Positions 8,445 to 17,730 of a DNA stretch of 64,000 nt are shown here, in pieces. The notes under the pieces were generated by a model. It worked only from the letters and a program-made list of their open reading frames with translations. It searched no databases and had not been told where the DNA came from. This stretch comes from Azospirillaceae bacterium (GTDB lineage Bacteria > Pseudomonadota > Alphaproteobacteria > Azospirillales > Azospirillaceae), in NCBI GenBank assembly GCA_035645145.1, contig DASQNC010000015.1, positions 62,001 through 126,000 of the forward strand, read 5' to 3'. The position numbers and the translations under genes were made by a program. Positions within the stretch are counted from its first letter, which is position 1, and every line of letters starts with the position of its first letter.

Positions 8445-10184
8445 TCAGGGCGCGTCCAGCGTGAAGATGTGGACGAACACCCACCGGCCGTTGGAGTAGT
8501 TGATGCCGGTCACGATCGCGTGGCCGAACGCCGCCTCGCCCAACGCGTCCAGGCGCTGGTGAAAAGCGGCCAGCTGGCGCTCCTCGATGGCGGCGACGCC
8601 GCAAGGACCGGTCGCCACCAGCGTCTCGGCCGCCAGGGCGCCGTCGCGGACCAGACGCGTATCCGTGCCGGTCAGGAACACCAGGCTGGGTTCCGAGTAT
8701 CCGGCCGTGATCAGACGCGTATCGGGGCAGATGGGCGGATTCACGGCTGCGAAGGCTTCGGCAATGCCGCGGCTGGGCCACATCGTTTCGAAGTCCGGCA
8801 GCGCCCGCTGGTAGGCGGTCGCGTACAGCACCAGCGCGGCGGCGGTCAGCGATGCCGTGGCGCGCATGGGGCGTACGAACCACACCTGCCGGAGGCCATA
8901 GGCCACGGCTGCCAGCACGATCGGCACCACCGCCACCGCCACCCAGTCGATGCGCTCCTCGTACCACCAGGGTGCCGCGACGAAGGCGAGGGACAGGGTA
9001 GCCGCGGGAAGCAGGGCCAGCACGCATCCCGCGATGAACAGCCATTTGCCGGGGCGTCCGTCCGCCCGGTCATAGCCGGCCAGGAGTGCCGCGGCGACCA
9101 GGGCCGCAATCGCCGGATACGTCGGCAGGACGTAGTGCAGCAGCTTGACCGGGACCAGTTCGAACACGATCCAGGTCGGCACGATCCAGGCCAGGCAGAA
9201 GCGGACCGCGGGCGACCGGCGGTGGAGCCAGACCCACGGTGCCGCGAACAGCGCCAGGGCCGCCGACGGCCAGAAGCTGAGCGGGAAGGTCAGCACATAG
9301 TAGCCGGGCCAGAAGATGTGGGCGGCCTGCTCGCCGAACAGCTTGCCGGCAAAGTCCTGGCCGACGGACTCCTGGAAGAACGCGCCCTTCGTGACAACGG
9401 TGATCGCCACCAGCCAGGGCAGCACGATCAGCAGCGCCAGCGGCACCCCCGCCTGCGGCCGCAATTGCCGCAGCCACCCCGCGCGCCGATCCATGGCCGC
9501 CAATACGGCCACGGTGCCACCCGACACCAGGGCCACGATCGGCCCCTTGATGAGGATTGCCACCCCGACGGCGGTCCAGAACAGCATGGCGAGTCCGGGG
9601 CCGATGGGTGCGGTTCCGCCCCCGGGCAGGTGGCCGTCCCGGCGCATGTAAGCCACCGCCAGGACACCCTGGGCCAGTACGATGGCCGCCAGCAGGGCCG
9701 CGTCGGTCTTGGCCAGATGCGCCTCGACGCCCAGCACCAAGGTGCCCGCCATCAGGACGCCGGCCAGAAGCCCTGCCCGCGCCCCGAACAGGCTCGCGGC
9801 GACCCAGCCCGACAGCACGGCCGCCAGGGTGGCACCCAGGACCGAGGGGATGCGGTAGGCCCAGATGCCCGGTTCCTTGATGCCCGTCGCGGCGCCGGCC
9901 ACCGTCACCGCCGCGGATTGCAGCCAATAGATGCCGATCGGCTTTTTGTGCCGCGCCTCGTCCTGGAACCGGATGTCCACGAGGTCGCCCGTTTCCAGCA
10001 TCTGCTTGGACGCCTGGGCGAAGCGGCCCTCGTCGCGGTCGAAGGGGGGCAGGACGAAGATCCCGGGCAGGAACGCCAGCAGGCACACCACGAGGATCAA
10101 CGCGGACCGGAGCCGCCGGTCCAGGGCGGACACGCCATCGGCGGCCCGGGATCCCGACGCCAGAACGGTGGGGGAGGCGGTCAT
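8445..10184 (-). CDS. ArnT/PMT-like membrane glycosyltransferase (GT-C)
   Basis: A 579-residue polytopic protein with about 12 hydrophobic segments, the profile of GT39/GT83 transferases that move a sugar from a polyprenyl phosphate to an acceptor on the periplasmic face. The first periplasmic loop carries the catalytic acidic motif PPFDRDEGRFAQASKQM, followed by the DIRFQDEARHKKPIGIYWLQS segment typical of ArnT-like enzymes. ATG 10184 overlaps the stop of the LAB_N gene by four bases (ATGA), so translation is coupled. With the GT2 upstream this forms a donor-maker plus transferase operon, most likely modifying lipid A or another glycolipid. Confidence 0.85.
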   Translation of the reverse strand: MTASPTVLASGSRAADGVSALDRRLRSALILVVCLLAFLPGIFVLPPFDRDEGRFAQASKQMLETGDLVDIRFQDEARHKKPIGIYWLQSAAVTVAGAATGIKEPGIWAYRIPSVLGATLAAVLSGWVAASLFGARAGLLAGVLMAGTLVLGVEAHLAKTDAALLAAIVLAQGVLAVAYMRRDGHLPGGGTAPIGPGLAMLFWTAVGVAILIKGPIVALVSGGTVAVLAAMDRRAGWLRQLRPQAGVPLALLIVLPWLVAITVVTKGAFFQESVGQDFAGKLFGEQAAHIFWPGYYVLTFPLSFWPSAALALFAAPWVWLHRRSPAVRFCLAWIVPTWIVFELVPVKLLHYVLPTYPAIAALVAAALLAGYDRADGRPGKWLFIAGCVLALLPAATLSLAFVAAPWWYEERIDWVAVAVVPIVLAAVAYGLRQVWFVRPMRATASLTAAALVLYATAYQRALPDFETMWPSRGIAEAFAAVNPPICPDTRLITAGYSEPSLVFLTGTDTRLVRDGALAAETLVATGPCGVAAIEERQLAAFHQRLDALGEAAFGHAIVTGINYSNGRWVFVHIFTLDAP

Positions 10185-10516
10185 GGGGTCGATCTTCCGG
10201 GGAAGTCCGGCGAGGTGCCGGCACGCTTGGTCTTCTTCTCTTGCCGGATCAGCCAGATGTTGCGGATGTAGATGAACAGGCCCATGCCCTGGCCCAGTGT
10301 GAACACCGGGTCCTGGCGGTGGATGGCATAGGCGAACAGCGTGACGCCACCGGCGAGGCTGAAATACCAGAACAGCTCCGGGACCACGCTGCGCTTGGCG
10401 CGCTCGCTGACGATCCACTGCAAAAGGAAGCGCGCGGAGAACAGGAGCTGGCCGCCGAAGCCGACGCCAATCCAGGCGATCTCCACCCAGGTCCTGTCCT
10501 GGAACCAATCGAGCAT
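10181..10516 (-). CDS. lipid A biosynthesis N-terminal-domain (LAB_N) membrane protein
   Basis: A 111-residue membrane protein with three hydrophobic segments. The conserved core GGQLLFSARFLLQWIVSE, the WYFSLAGGVTLFAYAIHRQDPVF segment and the final RNIWLIRQ are typical of LAB_N, a small domain also fused to some lipid-A-disaccharide synthases. Its biochemical role is not settled. Its regular place between a GT2 and an ArnT-like transferase suggests a flippase or partner for the lipid-linked sugar. It sits 34 bases after the GT2 stop and overlaps the next start. Confidence 0.85.
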   Translation of the reverse strand: MLDWFQDRTWVEIAWIGVGFGGQLLFSARFLLQWIVSERAKRSVVPELFWYFSLAGGVTLFAYAIHRQDPVFTLGQGMGLFIYIRNIWLIRQEKKTKRAGTSPDFPGRSTP

Positions 10517-10550
10517 GCCGGTGTCCGTCCTTCGGGCGTCTTGGCGTGGG

Positions 10551-11360
10551 TCAGGTCAACGGACGCTGTTCGCGGGCCATTTCCTCGCGGGGGGTCGCGG
10601 GCCGGCCGCCGCGCCGTTGCAGCCAGTAAACGCCCATCAGATCGACCACGCCGACCAGGGCCCGGCCCAGGTTGCCGTACTTCGAGGTGCCCGCCCGCCG
10701 CGGCCGGTGGTTCACCTCCACATAGGCGACGGTGTGCCCCTGTGCGAGGAACAGCGCCGGCAGGAACCGGTGGACGGCGCTGAAGAAGGGGAGGTCCAGG
10801 AACGCGTCCCGCCGGAACAGCTTCAATCCGCAGCCGGTGTCCCGGCAGCCGTCGTGCAGGATGGCGTTCCGGATGCCGTTCGCCAGCCGGCTGGCGAGGC
10901 GTTTGGACAGGCTGTCGTTGCGCTTGCGCCGCAGGCCCGCGACCATCGCCAACCCGGTGCCGCCCCCTTCCAGCGTCCGCGCCCACAGCGCGGGAATGTC
11001 GGCGGGATCGTTCTGCCCGTCGCCGTCCAGCGTGGCGATCCAGGTGCCGCGGGCGGCGCGGACACCGGTGCGGATCGCCGTGCTCTGCCCGCGGCGCTCG
11101 GCATGGCGCACCAGACGCACGCGCGCGCCCAGGCGGGGCTGCAGCGCCGCGGCGGTGCCGTCGGTGGAGCCGTCATCGACGAACAGCACTTCCCAATCCG
11201 ACCGGTCGGAGAGGGCGGCCGCGATCTCGTTCAGCAGGGGAACGACGTTTTCCGCCTCGTTCAGGACGGGGATCACGACCGACAGCGACACGGGCGACAA
11301 CGCAGAGGGCGTGCCGGCCGTCGCATCGGGGGTATCATTGACGAGGGCGGAAGCGACCAT
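10551..11360 (-). CDS. GT2 family polyprenyl-phosphate glycosyltransferase (DPM1/ArnC-like)
   Basis: A 269-residue GT-A enzyme predicted to load a sugar from a nucleotide donor onto undecaprenyl phosphate at the inner face of the membrane. It shows SVVIPVLNEAENVVPLL, the nucleotide-binding VDDGSTDGT, the metal motif LDGDGQNDPADIP and the acceptor-side RDTGCGLKLFRRDAF. It lacks the two C-terminal membrane helices of ArnC/GtrB, so it resembles the soluble dolichol-phosphate mannose synthase type. It is first in the three-gene operon with LAB_N and the ArnT-like transferase. The sugar cannot be told from sequence. Confidence 0.88.
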   Translation of the reverse strand: MVASALVNDTPDATAGTPSALSPVSLSVVIPVLNEAENVVPLLNEIAAALSDRSDWEVLFVDDGSTDGTAAALQPRLGARVRLVRHAERRGQSTAIRTGVRAARGTWIATLDGDGQNDPADIPALWARTLEGGGTGLAMVAGLRRKRNDSLSKRLASRLANGIRNAILHDGCRDTGCGLKLFRRDAFLDLPFFSAVHRFLPALFLAQGHTVAYVEVNHRPRRAGTSKYGNLGRALVGVVDLMGVYWLQRRGGRPATPREEMAREQRPLT

Positions 11361-11529
11361 CGCGTGCTTCTACCCCCCGGCCGTCCTGCGCGCAACCGCA
11401 CGTGCCGGAACCCTGGTCTGCGCGACCCTCGGCCACATCCGGGTGCCGCCGGGCCGGCATCACGGTGCGGGAACCGGCCGGCAGGGTGGCGCCGGGTGGC
11501 CGGAGGCCCGCGCCGACTCCGGCCGTTCC

Positions 11530-12693
11530 TCAGGCCAGGCCCAGCCGGCGTTCGTCGGCCGCCGCCTCGACGGCCGCGTCCATGTAGGCCTTGAACGTCT
11601 TTTCGATCAGGTCGCGCCCGATGTCGCGCGTGATGAAGACGACCTTGGACCGATGGTCGTCGGTCGGCCAGGCTTCAAGCTGCACGGGCGGGTGGAACAG
11701 GTGCTGGACGCCGTGGACCACCACCGGCCGGTCGACGCCGGCCACGTTCAAAATCCCCTTCACCCGCAAAAGGTCCGGACCGCGCAGGGTGATCAGGGTT
11801 TCCATGAACGCCGTGAACGCGCCCCAATCCACCGGACGGTCCGTCACCAGGCAGAAGGCCGAGATCCGGTCGTCGTGCCGGTTCACGTCATGGTGGTGCC
11901 CATGGTCATGATCGTGTTCGCAATGCCCATGGACGTGGTCGCAACCCGCATGGTCGTGTCCGTCATGTCCGCCCGCGGCCGCGTGGTAGGCTTCCTCCCG
12001 TAGCCAGCGCGCCACGTCCGGTGCCTTGGTTTCGGGATTGTAGAGGCCGGCGTCGAACAGCAGCTTCGGATCGGCGTCGCCGTGCGTCACCCGGATCCGC
12101 GGCGCCGCTGGGTTCAGCGCGTGCAGGCGCGCCTCGATGGCTGCGGTCTGGTCGGCCGTGGCGAGATCGGTCTTGGTCAGGACGATGCGGTCGGCGACCG
12201 CGGCCTGCTTCAAGGATTCCTGGTGCTCGTCCAATTCCTTGTTGCCGTTCACCGCATCCACCGTCGCGATCACCCCGTCCAGACGGTAGCGCGCGGCCAG
12301 GAGCGGGTCGGCCATCAACGTGTGGAGAATCGGGGCCGGGTCCGCCAGACCCGTGGTTTCGACGACCACGCGGTCGAATTCCGGCACTTCGCCCCGCATG
12401 CGTTTGACGAACAGGTCGCGCAGCGTGTCCACCAGGTCGCCGCGCACGGTGCAGCACAGGCACCCGCTGTCCAGCAGCACGGTGGTCTCGTCGGCCTTCG
12501 TGACCAGCATGTGGTCCAGCCCGACCTCGCCGAACTCGTTGATGACCACGGCCGTGCGCGCCATGCCCGGATGCCGGAGCAGGCGGGACAGCAGGGTCGT
12601 CTTGCCCGATCCCAGGAACCCGGTCAGCACCGAGACGGGCAGGCGCTGCGGCGGCATGGCGGTGGTGGAGGGGGTGGTTTCGCTGTTCGTCAT
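11530..12693 (-). CDS. COG0523-family GTPase (CobW-like), probable zinc chaperone
   Basis: A 387-residue G3E GTPase. Walker A is GFLGSGKTT (25-33), the metal-binding CLCC lies at 78-81, and a TKTD guanine-specificity motif at 173-176. A long His/Asp-rich insert (about 243-273, with [13 protein letters not shown]) separates it from the C-terminal CobW domain. Members placed next to Zur genes, as here, are thought to deliver zinc under starvation, in contrast to true CobW of cobalamin synthesis. It begins 25 bases after the zur stop and shares its strand, so a zur-COG0523 operon is likely and would be Zur-controlled. ATG 12693 is preferred over the longer frame, which only reflects the overlapping zur gene. 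Confidence 0.9.
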   Translation of the reverse strand: MTNSETTPSTTAMPPQRLPVSVLTGFLGSGKTTLLSRLLRHPGMARTAVVINEFGEVGLDHMLVTKADETTVLLDSGCLCCTVRGDLVDTLRDLFVKRMRGEVPEFDRVVVETTGLADPAPILHTLMADPLLAARYRLDGVIATVDAVNGNKELDEHQESLKQAAVADRIVLTKTDLATADQTAAIEARLHALNPAAPRIRVTHGDADPKLLFDAGLYNPETKAPDVARWLREEAYHAAAGGHDGHDHAGCDHVHGHCEHDHDHGHHHDVNRHDDRISAFCLVTDRPVDWGAFTAFMETLITLRGPDLLRVKGILNVAGVDRPVVVHGVQHLFHPPVQLEAWPTDDHRSKVVFITRDIGRDLIEKTFKAYMDAAVEAAADERRLGLA

Positions 12694-12718
12694 CGCACGG
12701 TCCGGGCTGAGCGGTTCT

Positions 12719-13300
12719 TCAGGAATGGGCGGCTGCGGTCGCCGTCGTCGTGGCCCGACACCGGGTGCAGGTCCCGCGCACCTCGACGGTGGGGGCGGAC
12801 ACCGTGAACCCGCGGGCCGATGCCGCCGCACGGATGGCCGTCGCGACACCGTCATCGTCCAGTTCGGTGACGTCGCCGCAATGTTCGCACACCAGGAACT
12901 GGCCGGCATGGGCCTCGCCCGGGTGGGCGCAGCCGACATAGGCGTTCAGGCTTTCGATCCGGTGCACCAACCCTTGGGCCACCAGGAAGTCCAGCGCGCG
13001 GTAAACGGTCAGCGGGGCGGTGCGGCCGGACCCCGCCTGACCCGGGGACCTGGGCGGTGCCGCCCGGTCCATGTCCTCCAGGATCGCATAGGCGCCGCGC
13101 GGCTTGTGTCCCGCCCAGACCAGTTCCAGCACCTGCCGGCGCAGGGGGGTCAGGCGGACGCCGCGGGCGGCGCACAGCGCGTCGGCATTGGCCAGCGCGG
13201 CGTCCACGCACCGCCCATGGTCATGGGGCCCGTGGTCATGGGGCCCGTGGTCATGGGGGTGGGGTGTCGGCCCGGAAAGGCGGGGCGAGTACGAGGTCAT
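12719..13300 (-). CDS. zur: Fur-family zinc uptake regulator Zur
   Basis: A 193-residue DNA-binding repressor. After a histidine-rich N-terminal tail (HPHDHG followed by two PHDHG units, residues 14-29) come the Fur winged helix ([16 protein letters not shown], then [30 protein letters not shown]) and the dimerisation domain with structural zinc cysteines C138xxC141 and C178xxC181. The Fur/Zur distinction rests on the EHCG(D) type of motif, the short acidic segment after it and the neighbour COG0523 gene. The start overlaps CGAGTA/TACTCG (13286-13305). Just upstream on the minus strand is the near-palindrome ATATTCGAGTAT, a candidate self-operator. Confidence 0.88.
   Translation of the reverse strand: MTSYSPRLSGPTPHPHDHGPHDHGPHDHGRCVDAALANADALCAARGVRLTPLRRQVLELVWAGHKPRGAYAILEDMDRAAPPRSPGQAGSGRTAPLTVYRALDFLVAQGLVHRIESLNAYVGCAHPGEAHAGQFLVCEHCGDVTELDDDGVATAIRAAASARGFTVSAPTVEVRGTCTRCRATTTATAAAHS
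13218..13258. repeat. 15-bp tandem repeat in zur encoding PHDHG units
   Basis: The unit TGGTCATGGGGCCCG is repeated exactly at 13218-13232 and 13233-13247, with a partial third copy from 13248. On the minus strand it encodes the PHDHG pentapeptides of the Zur N-terminal tail. Copy number could vary by slippage without breaking the frame. Confidence 0.85.
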
Positions 13301-13368
13301 ACTCGAATATCTAGCAGATGCGGTGCCCGATAACAGTCCACCCCTCCGTCCGGGTGCCCGTACTCCAC

Positions 13369-13848
13369 TCAGCCCGGCCCCTTCCTTTTGCGCCGGGTCA
13401 CCATGTCCAGCACCGTCGCGTAGAGCTGCTTCAGGACTTCGGCCTCGTCCTGATGCTCGGCGCGCTGGATCTGTTCATGGCGCGGGTCGTACGCCCTCGT
13501 CCGGGTGCGGACCAGGATGGTGCCGTCGAAATCCACCGAAGTCTCGATCCGGGTCCGGCCTTCGGGCCCGTTCCATTCGATGCTCAGGTCCTGGAGCGGC
13601 GACGTGGTGTCGATCTGGATCCAGGTCTCGGCCGCAACGGTTTCGCGCAGTTTCTCAAGACCGTTCTTAAGGAGGCGGTGCTTGCGCTGGCGGATGTCGT
13701 CCTGTTTCCAGTCGGGCTCGTCCTGGACGTTGCGCGTCATGCGGTCGGCATGCTTGAGCATCACCCGCAGGACCTGGCCCCACTCGATGTCCCGGTCGTT
13801 TTCGTCCATTCCCTCGCCAACCCCCGGCGGCATGTTCCCCGACTGCAT
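13369..13848 (-). CDS. conserved hypothetical protein
   Basis: A 159-residue (or, from ATG 13809, 146-residue) soluble protein with a charged helical N-terminus (EWGQVLRVMLKHADRMTRNV) and a central strand-rich part (TWIQIDTTSPLQDLSIEWNG, TRIETSVDFDGTILV). It ends with a basic tail (TRRKRKGPG). I do not recognise a family and see no signal peptide. The open frame extends to 14010, but that part overlaps phoX, so the start at 13848 or 13809 is favoured. It follows phoX on the same strand with a gap of about 136 bases. Confidence 0.6.
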   Translation of the reverse strand: MQSGNMPPGVGEGMDENDRDIEWGQVLRVMLKHADRMTRNVQDEPDWKQDDIRQRKHRLLKNGLEKLRETVAAETWIQIDTTSPLQDLSIEWNGPEGRTRIETSVDFDGTILVRTRTRAYDPRHEQIQRAEHQDEAEVLKQLYATVLDMVTRRKRKGPG

Positions 13849-13984
13849 AGGCCCGGTTCGGCCGCATGTCACGCCGTCCGCGCAGCCCGTCCGCTCGGCC
13901 GGGTTACCCTCATAACGCAGAGGAACGGCCATTCGGCCGCTCCCCGCGTGGAGAACCCGTGCGAAAATCGTCCGGGAACGCCCG

Positions 13985-15994
13985 TCAGGTGCCGATCCTG
14001 CCTCCGCCATTCCGTGTGATCGCCACGATGGACGGGCGCGGCGGCATGTCCGGTTGGAAGTCCGGCCAGCGGGTTGCCGGGTCCGCGAAGGTCGACTCGC
14101 GGCCGTGGCCCGGCCAGGTCTTCACATTGTCCGTGCCCGGATGCTGGACGGCGACGAACAGGGTCTCGTCGTCCGGCGTGAAGCAGGGGCCGCACATCTC
14201 CGACCCCACCGGTGTGCGGTAGAACAGCCTCGACGCGCCGCGCAACTCGCCGTCGGTCTCCATCGTATAGACGCCGTCGCTGGTCCGGGTATCCTTGAAG
14301 GAGTTGCCGTCGGTGGTCACCCACAGGCGGCCCTGGTGGTCGAAGGCGCAATTGTCCGGCATGCCGAACCAACCGTCCTGCGATGTCGCGGGATTGAAGG
14401 TCGCCCCGACCTCCGCGATGCCGGGGTCGCCGCACCTCACCAGGATGTTCCAGGCGAACCGTGGGGCGGTGTGGTCGCCGTTCGGGGCCACCATCTCGAC
14501 GATGTGGCCGAACGTGTTGTTGGCGCGGGGGTTGGCCGCGTCCACCTGCTCGGCGGTGCGGCGGGCGTTGTTGGTCAGCATGACGTAGACGCGCCCGTTG
14601 GTGGGGTGCGCCTCCACGTCTTCGGGCCGGTCCATCCGGGTGGCGCCCAGCAGGTCGCCGGCGCGGCGGGTCTCGATCAGCACGTCGGCTTGGCTGCGGA
14701 AGCCGTTGGCCTCGGTCAGCGGGCCCTGGCCGTACACCAGGGGCAACCAGTCCACCGAACCGTCGGCGTTGAACCGGGCGACGTGGAGCGTGCCCTCGTC
14801 CAGCAGGTTCCTGTTCGCCGCGCGGTCGTTCGGATGGAACCGGCCCGCGGTCACGAACTTGTAAACATAGTCGAACCGCTCGTCGTCGCCGGAATAGGCC
14901 GCCACCCGGCCGTCGCCGTTGACCACGATGGTGCAGCACTCGTGCTTGAAGCGGCCCAGCGCCGTCCGCTTCTTCGGCACCGAGTTCGGATCATAGGGGT
15001 CGATCTCCGCGATCCATCCGAACCGGTTGGGTTCGTTGGGCTCCTTGGAGATGTCGAAGCGGTCGTGGAACGTGCCCCAATTGTACCCGTTGCCTGGAAC
15101 GCCCATCCGCTTGTGGTTGCGCGCCTCGGGGTGGTCTTCCGCGATGTTGCCGGTGAAGTAGCCGTTGACGTTCTCCTCGGCCGACAGCCAGGTGCCCCAG
15201 GGCGTGGTGCCGCCGGCGCAGTTGTTCAGCATGCCGCGGACCCGGCGTCCCGTCGGGTCGTCGCTTGTCTTCATGCGGTCGTGGCCGGCAGCCGGGCCGG
15301 TGATTTCGAACTCGGTCTCGCCGGTGATGCGGCGGTTGTAGGTGCTGTCCTTCACATAGGTCCACTTGCCGTCCGGCCCGCGGCGCACCTCGACCACCGA
15401 GCCGCCATGGGCGGCGATTTCGATGTCGATCCGGCGCTTGTCGGTCATCGCGGCCAACTCGGCTTCCCGCCGCTCCACCGGGACGCCGGGGAACATCAGC
15501 TCCTCGTCGGTGTACTCGTGGTTCACACCGAGAAGACCGTTGGTGCTGCTGTTGGATCCGCGGGGCAGCGGGAAGTAGCCGAGGAAGTCGTTGTTGTAGC
15601 CGAACTGCCGGCGCTGGTCCTCGGGCGTCTGGTTCATCGGGTCGAGGGCCGGGGCGTCGGCGGTGATCGGGTCGCCCCAGCGGATCACGACCTCGGCCGA
15701 ATACCCCTCCGCGACATGGTGGTCGGCGTCGACGCCGCGCGCGACCTCCTTGAAGGTGTTGCCGCCATGGGCCGCCGCCAGGGCCGGGCGGTCGGCACCC
15801 GCCGGCAGGTCGGCCCCGAAGACCGCCCCGACCGCGGCCGTGCCGAGCAGGCCGCGCATCAGGTCGCGGCGGCCAAAGCGCGCCGCGACCACGTCGCCGA
15901 AGGTCCCGTTGCCGCTGGGATTGACGCCGACGTCCTCGGCGGCCTCGAACGCTGCGGATTTCAGGCCCTGTTCGCCCGGATGCCTCTTGTCCAT
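13985..15994 (-). CDS. phoX: PhoX-family alkaline phosphatase
   Basis: A 669-residue exported phosphatase that releases phosphate from organic esters in the periplasm using an Fe/Ca cofactor. A twin-arginine signal is visible (GRRDLMRGLLGTAAVGAVFG, residues 41-60), so it is exported folded by Tat. Family marks are the beta-propeller repeats and the metal-site segment NNCAGGTTPWGTWLSAEEN, whose cysteine and glutamates match PhoX ligands, plus MCGPCFTPDDETLFVAVQHPG near the end. ATG 15994 follows GGTGGA; the GTG at 16003 is an alternative. No clear Pho box was seen upstream, so phosphate control is not proven by the sequence. Confidence 0.93.
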   Translation of the reverse strand: MDKRHPGEQGLKSAAFEAAEDVGVNPSGNGTFGDVVAARFGRRDLMRGLLGTAAVGAVFGADLPAGADRPALAAAHGGNTFKEVARGVDADHHVAEGYSAEVVIRWGDPITADAPALDPMNQTPEDQRRQFGYNNDFLGYFPLPRGSNSSTNGLLGVNHEYTDEELMFPGVPVERREAELAAMTDKRRIDIEIAAHGGSVVEVRRGPDGKWTYVKDSTYNRRITGETEFEITGPAAGHDRMKTSDDPTGRRVRGMLNNCAGGTTPWGTWLSAEENVNGYFTGNIAEDHPEARNHKRMGVPGNGYNWGTFHDRFDISKEPNEPNRFGWIAEIDPYDPNSVPKKRTALGRFKHECCTIVVNGDGRVAAYSGDDERFDYVYKFVTAGRFHPNDRAANRNLLDEGTLHVARFNADGSVDWLPLVYGQGPLTEANGFRSQADVLIETRRAGDLLGATRMDRPEDVEAHPTNGRVYVMLTNNARRTAEQVDAANPRANNTFGHIVEMVAPNGDHTAPRFAWNILVRCGDPGIAEVGATFNPATSQDGWFGMPDNCAFDHQGRLWVTTDGNSFKDTRTSDGVYTMETDGELRGASRLFYRTPVGSEMCGPCFTPDDETLFVAVQHPGTDNVKTWPGHGRESTFADPATRWPDFQPDMPPRPSIVAITRNGGGRIGT

Positions 15995-16208
15995 GGTTTC
16001 CACCGTTTTTTTCCTGGGGCGGCGACAGGGCCGAACCTTTTGGCCGGAGGAGGGCGGTGTGCCGTGGCCGGGACCAGCCTAAGTGACTTCGCCGTCGCAC
16101 CACCACTGTCCGGACGTAAAGGCGGCCGGAGTGGGCAACTCCGGACGGCGCGGCTGTTGATCCGTTTGGAACGGACCACCGTATCAGCCCCGTGAGGAGG
16201 ATTTCACC

Positions 16209-16937
16209 ATGCCCGCCCCCATCGTCGTCATTGGCGCCACTGGCGGCGTCGGCGAAGCCCTCGCCCGGCGCCTTGCCAAGGCCGGGCGCCCGTTGCATCT
16301 GGTTGCCCGGTCGTCCGACCGGTTGGGGCCCTTGGCCTCGTCGCTGGGGACCGGCCAGGCGGTTGCGGATGTGACCGACACCGTGGCGCTGGAGCGGGCG
16401 GTCACCGCGGGCGACATGGGCGACGGCATCGCCGGCCTCGTCTATGCGGTCGGAACCATCACCATCCACCCGCTGAAGCATGTGTCGGCCGACGAACTGG
16501 TGCAGGACTTCCGCTTGAACCTGGTCGGAGCCGCCATGGCGGTGAAGGCGGCCGAAAGCGCGCTGCGGCAGGCGAAGGGCTCGGTGGTCCTGTTCTCCAC
16601 CGTCGCCGTGCGGCAGGGCTTCGCAAACCACGCCGTGATCGCCTCGGCCAAGGGGGCGGTCGAAGGGCTGATGGTGTCGTTGGCGGCCGAATTGGCGCCC
16701 GACGTGCGGGTGAATTGCATCGCCCCCGGCCTGACCCGGACGCCGCTGGCGGCGCAACTGACGCGCAGCGAGCAGATGGTCCACGCCATCGCCGGCCTGC
16801 ACGCCATTCCCCGCCTGGGCGAAGCGGACGACTTGGCCGCGGCGGCCGAGTTCCTGCTGTCCGATCAGGCCGGCTGGATCACCGGGCAGGTGCTGGGGGT
16901 GGACGGTGGGCGGTCCACCCTGCGGACCAAGGGGTAA
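16209..16937 (+). CDS. SDR-family protein lacking the catalytic tyrosine
   Basis: A 242-residue short-chain dehydrogenase fold. The nucleotide motif is GATGGVGE (9-16) and the active-site serine is S130 (VVLFSTVAV). In the YxxxK motif the lysine is present (K148), but the tyrosine position is isoleucine (I144, in NHAVIASAKGAVEGL). The C-terminal IAPGLTRTPL and GQVLGVDGG are classical. An NHxxIAxAKG variant is known in a branch of divergent SDRs, so this may be a subfamily trait and not a lesion. The enzyme may be inactive, or may use another residue. ATG 16209 follows GAGGAGG. Confidence 0.88.
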   Translation: MPAPIVVIGATGGVGEALARRLAKAGRPLHLVARSSDRLGPLASSLGTGQAVADVTDTVALERAVTAGDMGDGIAGLVYAVGTITIHPLKHVSADELVQDFRLNLVGAAMAVKAAESALRQAKGSVVLFSTVAVRQGFANHAVIASAKGAVEGLMVSLAAELAPDVRVNCIAPGLTRTPLAAQLTRSEQMVHAIAGLHAIPRLGEADDLAAAAEFLLSDQAGWITGQVLGVDGGRSTLRTKG

Positions 16938-17160
16938 GGGCGCTTTACAACCATCCCGCGCGTGTTCATGCTCGTTCCATGCGCCGCATGATCGTCAACG
17001 TAACCGCCACCCTTCCGACCGCGACCCGCAAGATGGGGTCGTGGGGGGTGGTCGTGCGCTGACGCTTCCGTAACGCGCCGCACGCAAGCCCCGCCGGATC
17101 CGGACGGGGCCCCTGCAATCCCGGGTCCTCGTCCGCCGGCTTCCGCCAACGGAGGACGAC

Positions 17161-17706
17161 ATGACCGACCACCCCATCCGACCCGACATCCACGGCCCCG
17201 TGGGCCTGTGCATCCGCGCCGCGCGCCCGGCCGACGCCGAGGGCATCACCGTGCTCGCCAACCTGCCGGGGTTCCGGGCCGGCACGCTGCGCCCGCCGTT
17301 CCAGACCGTCGAGGAGACCCGCGCCTTCATCGAGCAGCGGCGGTCGGACAATCTCTGGTTGGTGGCGGAGCTGGACGGCCGCATCGTCGGATCGGCGGGC
17401 CTGGAGCGTTTCGCCGGGCGGCGGTCGCATGTGGGCGAGATCGGGATGGGCGTGCACGACGACCACACCGGCTGCGGCATCGGCAAGGCGCTTCTGGCGG
17501 CCCTGCTGGACGCCGCCGACAACTGGATCGGCTTGGTGCGGGTGCAGTTGACCGTCTACACCGACAACGCGCCGGCCATCGCGCTGTACAAGCGTTTTGG
17601 GTTCGAGGTGGAGGGCACGTTGCGCGCCTTCGCGCTGCGGGCCGGGCGGTACACGGACGCCCTCGCCATGGCCCGCCTGCGCCCGCCGCCGCCGCTGACC
17701 GTGTGA
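17161..17706 (+). CDS. GNAT-family N-acetyltransferase
   Basis: A 181-residue acetyl-CoA-dependent acyltransferase. The GNAT fold is seen in CIRAARPADAEGITVLAN, LWLVAELDGRIVGSAGL, the acetyl-CoA loop motif HDDHTGCGIGKALLAALL and the terminal VYTDNAPAIALYKRFGFEVEGTL. Asn-Ala-Pro-Ala followed by LYKRFGFE is typical of RimI/YhhY-like enzymes acting on amines. The substrate is unknown. The start follows GGAGGACGAC. It converges with the cysteine hydrolase gene, 24 bases away. Confidence 0.9.
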   Translation: MTDHPIRPDIHGPVGLCIRAARPADAEGITVLANLPGFRAGTLRPPFQTVEETRAFIEQRRSDNLWLVAELDGRIVGSAGLERFAGRRSHVGEIGMGVHDDHTGCGIGKALLAALLDAADNWIGLVRVQLTVYTDNAPAIALYKRFGFEVEGTLRAFALRAGRYTDALAMARLRPPPPLTV

Positions 17707-17730
17707 GAGCCCAGGGTGGAGCCTGAGACC

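Noticed and set aside
16981-17064. 27-codon frame plus a weak hairpin ahead of the GNAT gene, as a leader-peptide attenuator
   Set aside because: No ribosome-binding site, no run of one regulatory codon and only a six-base-pair stem. Likely chance.
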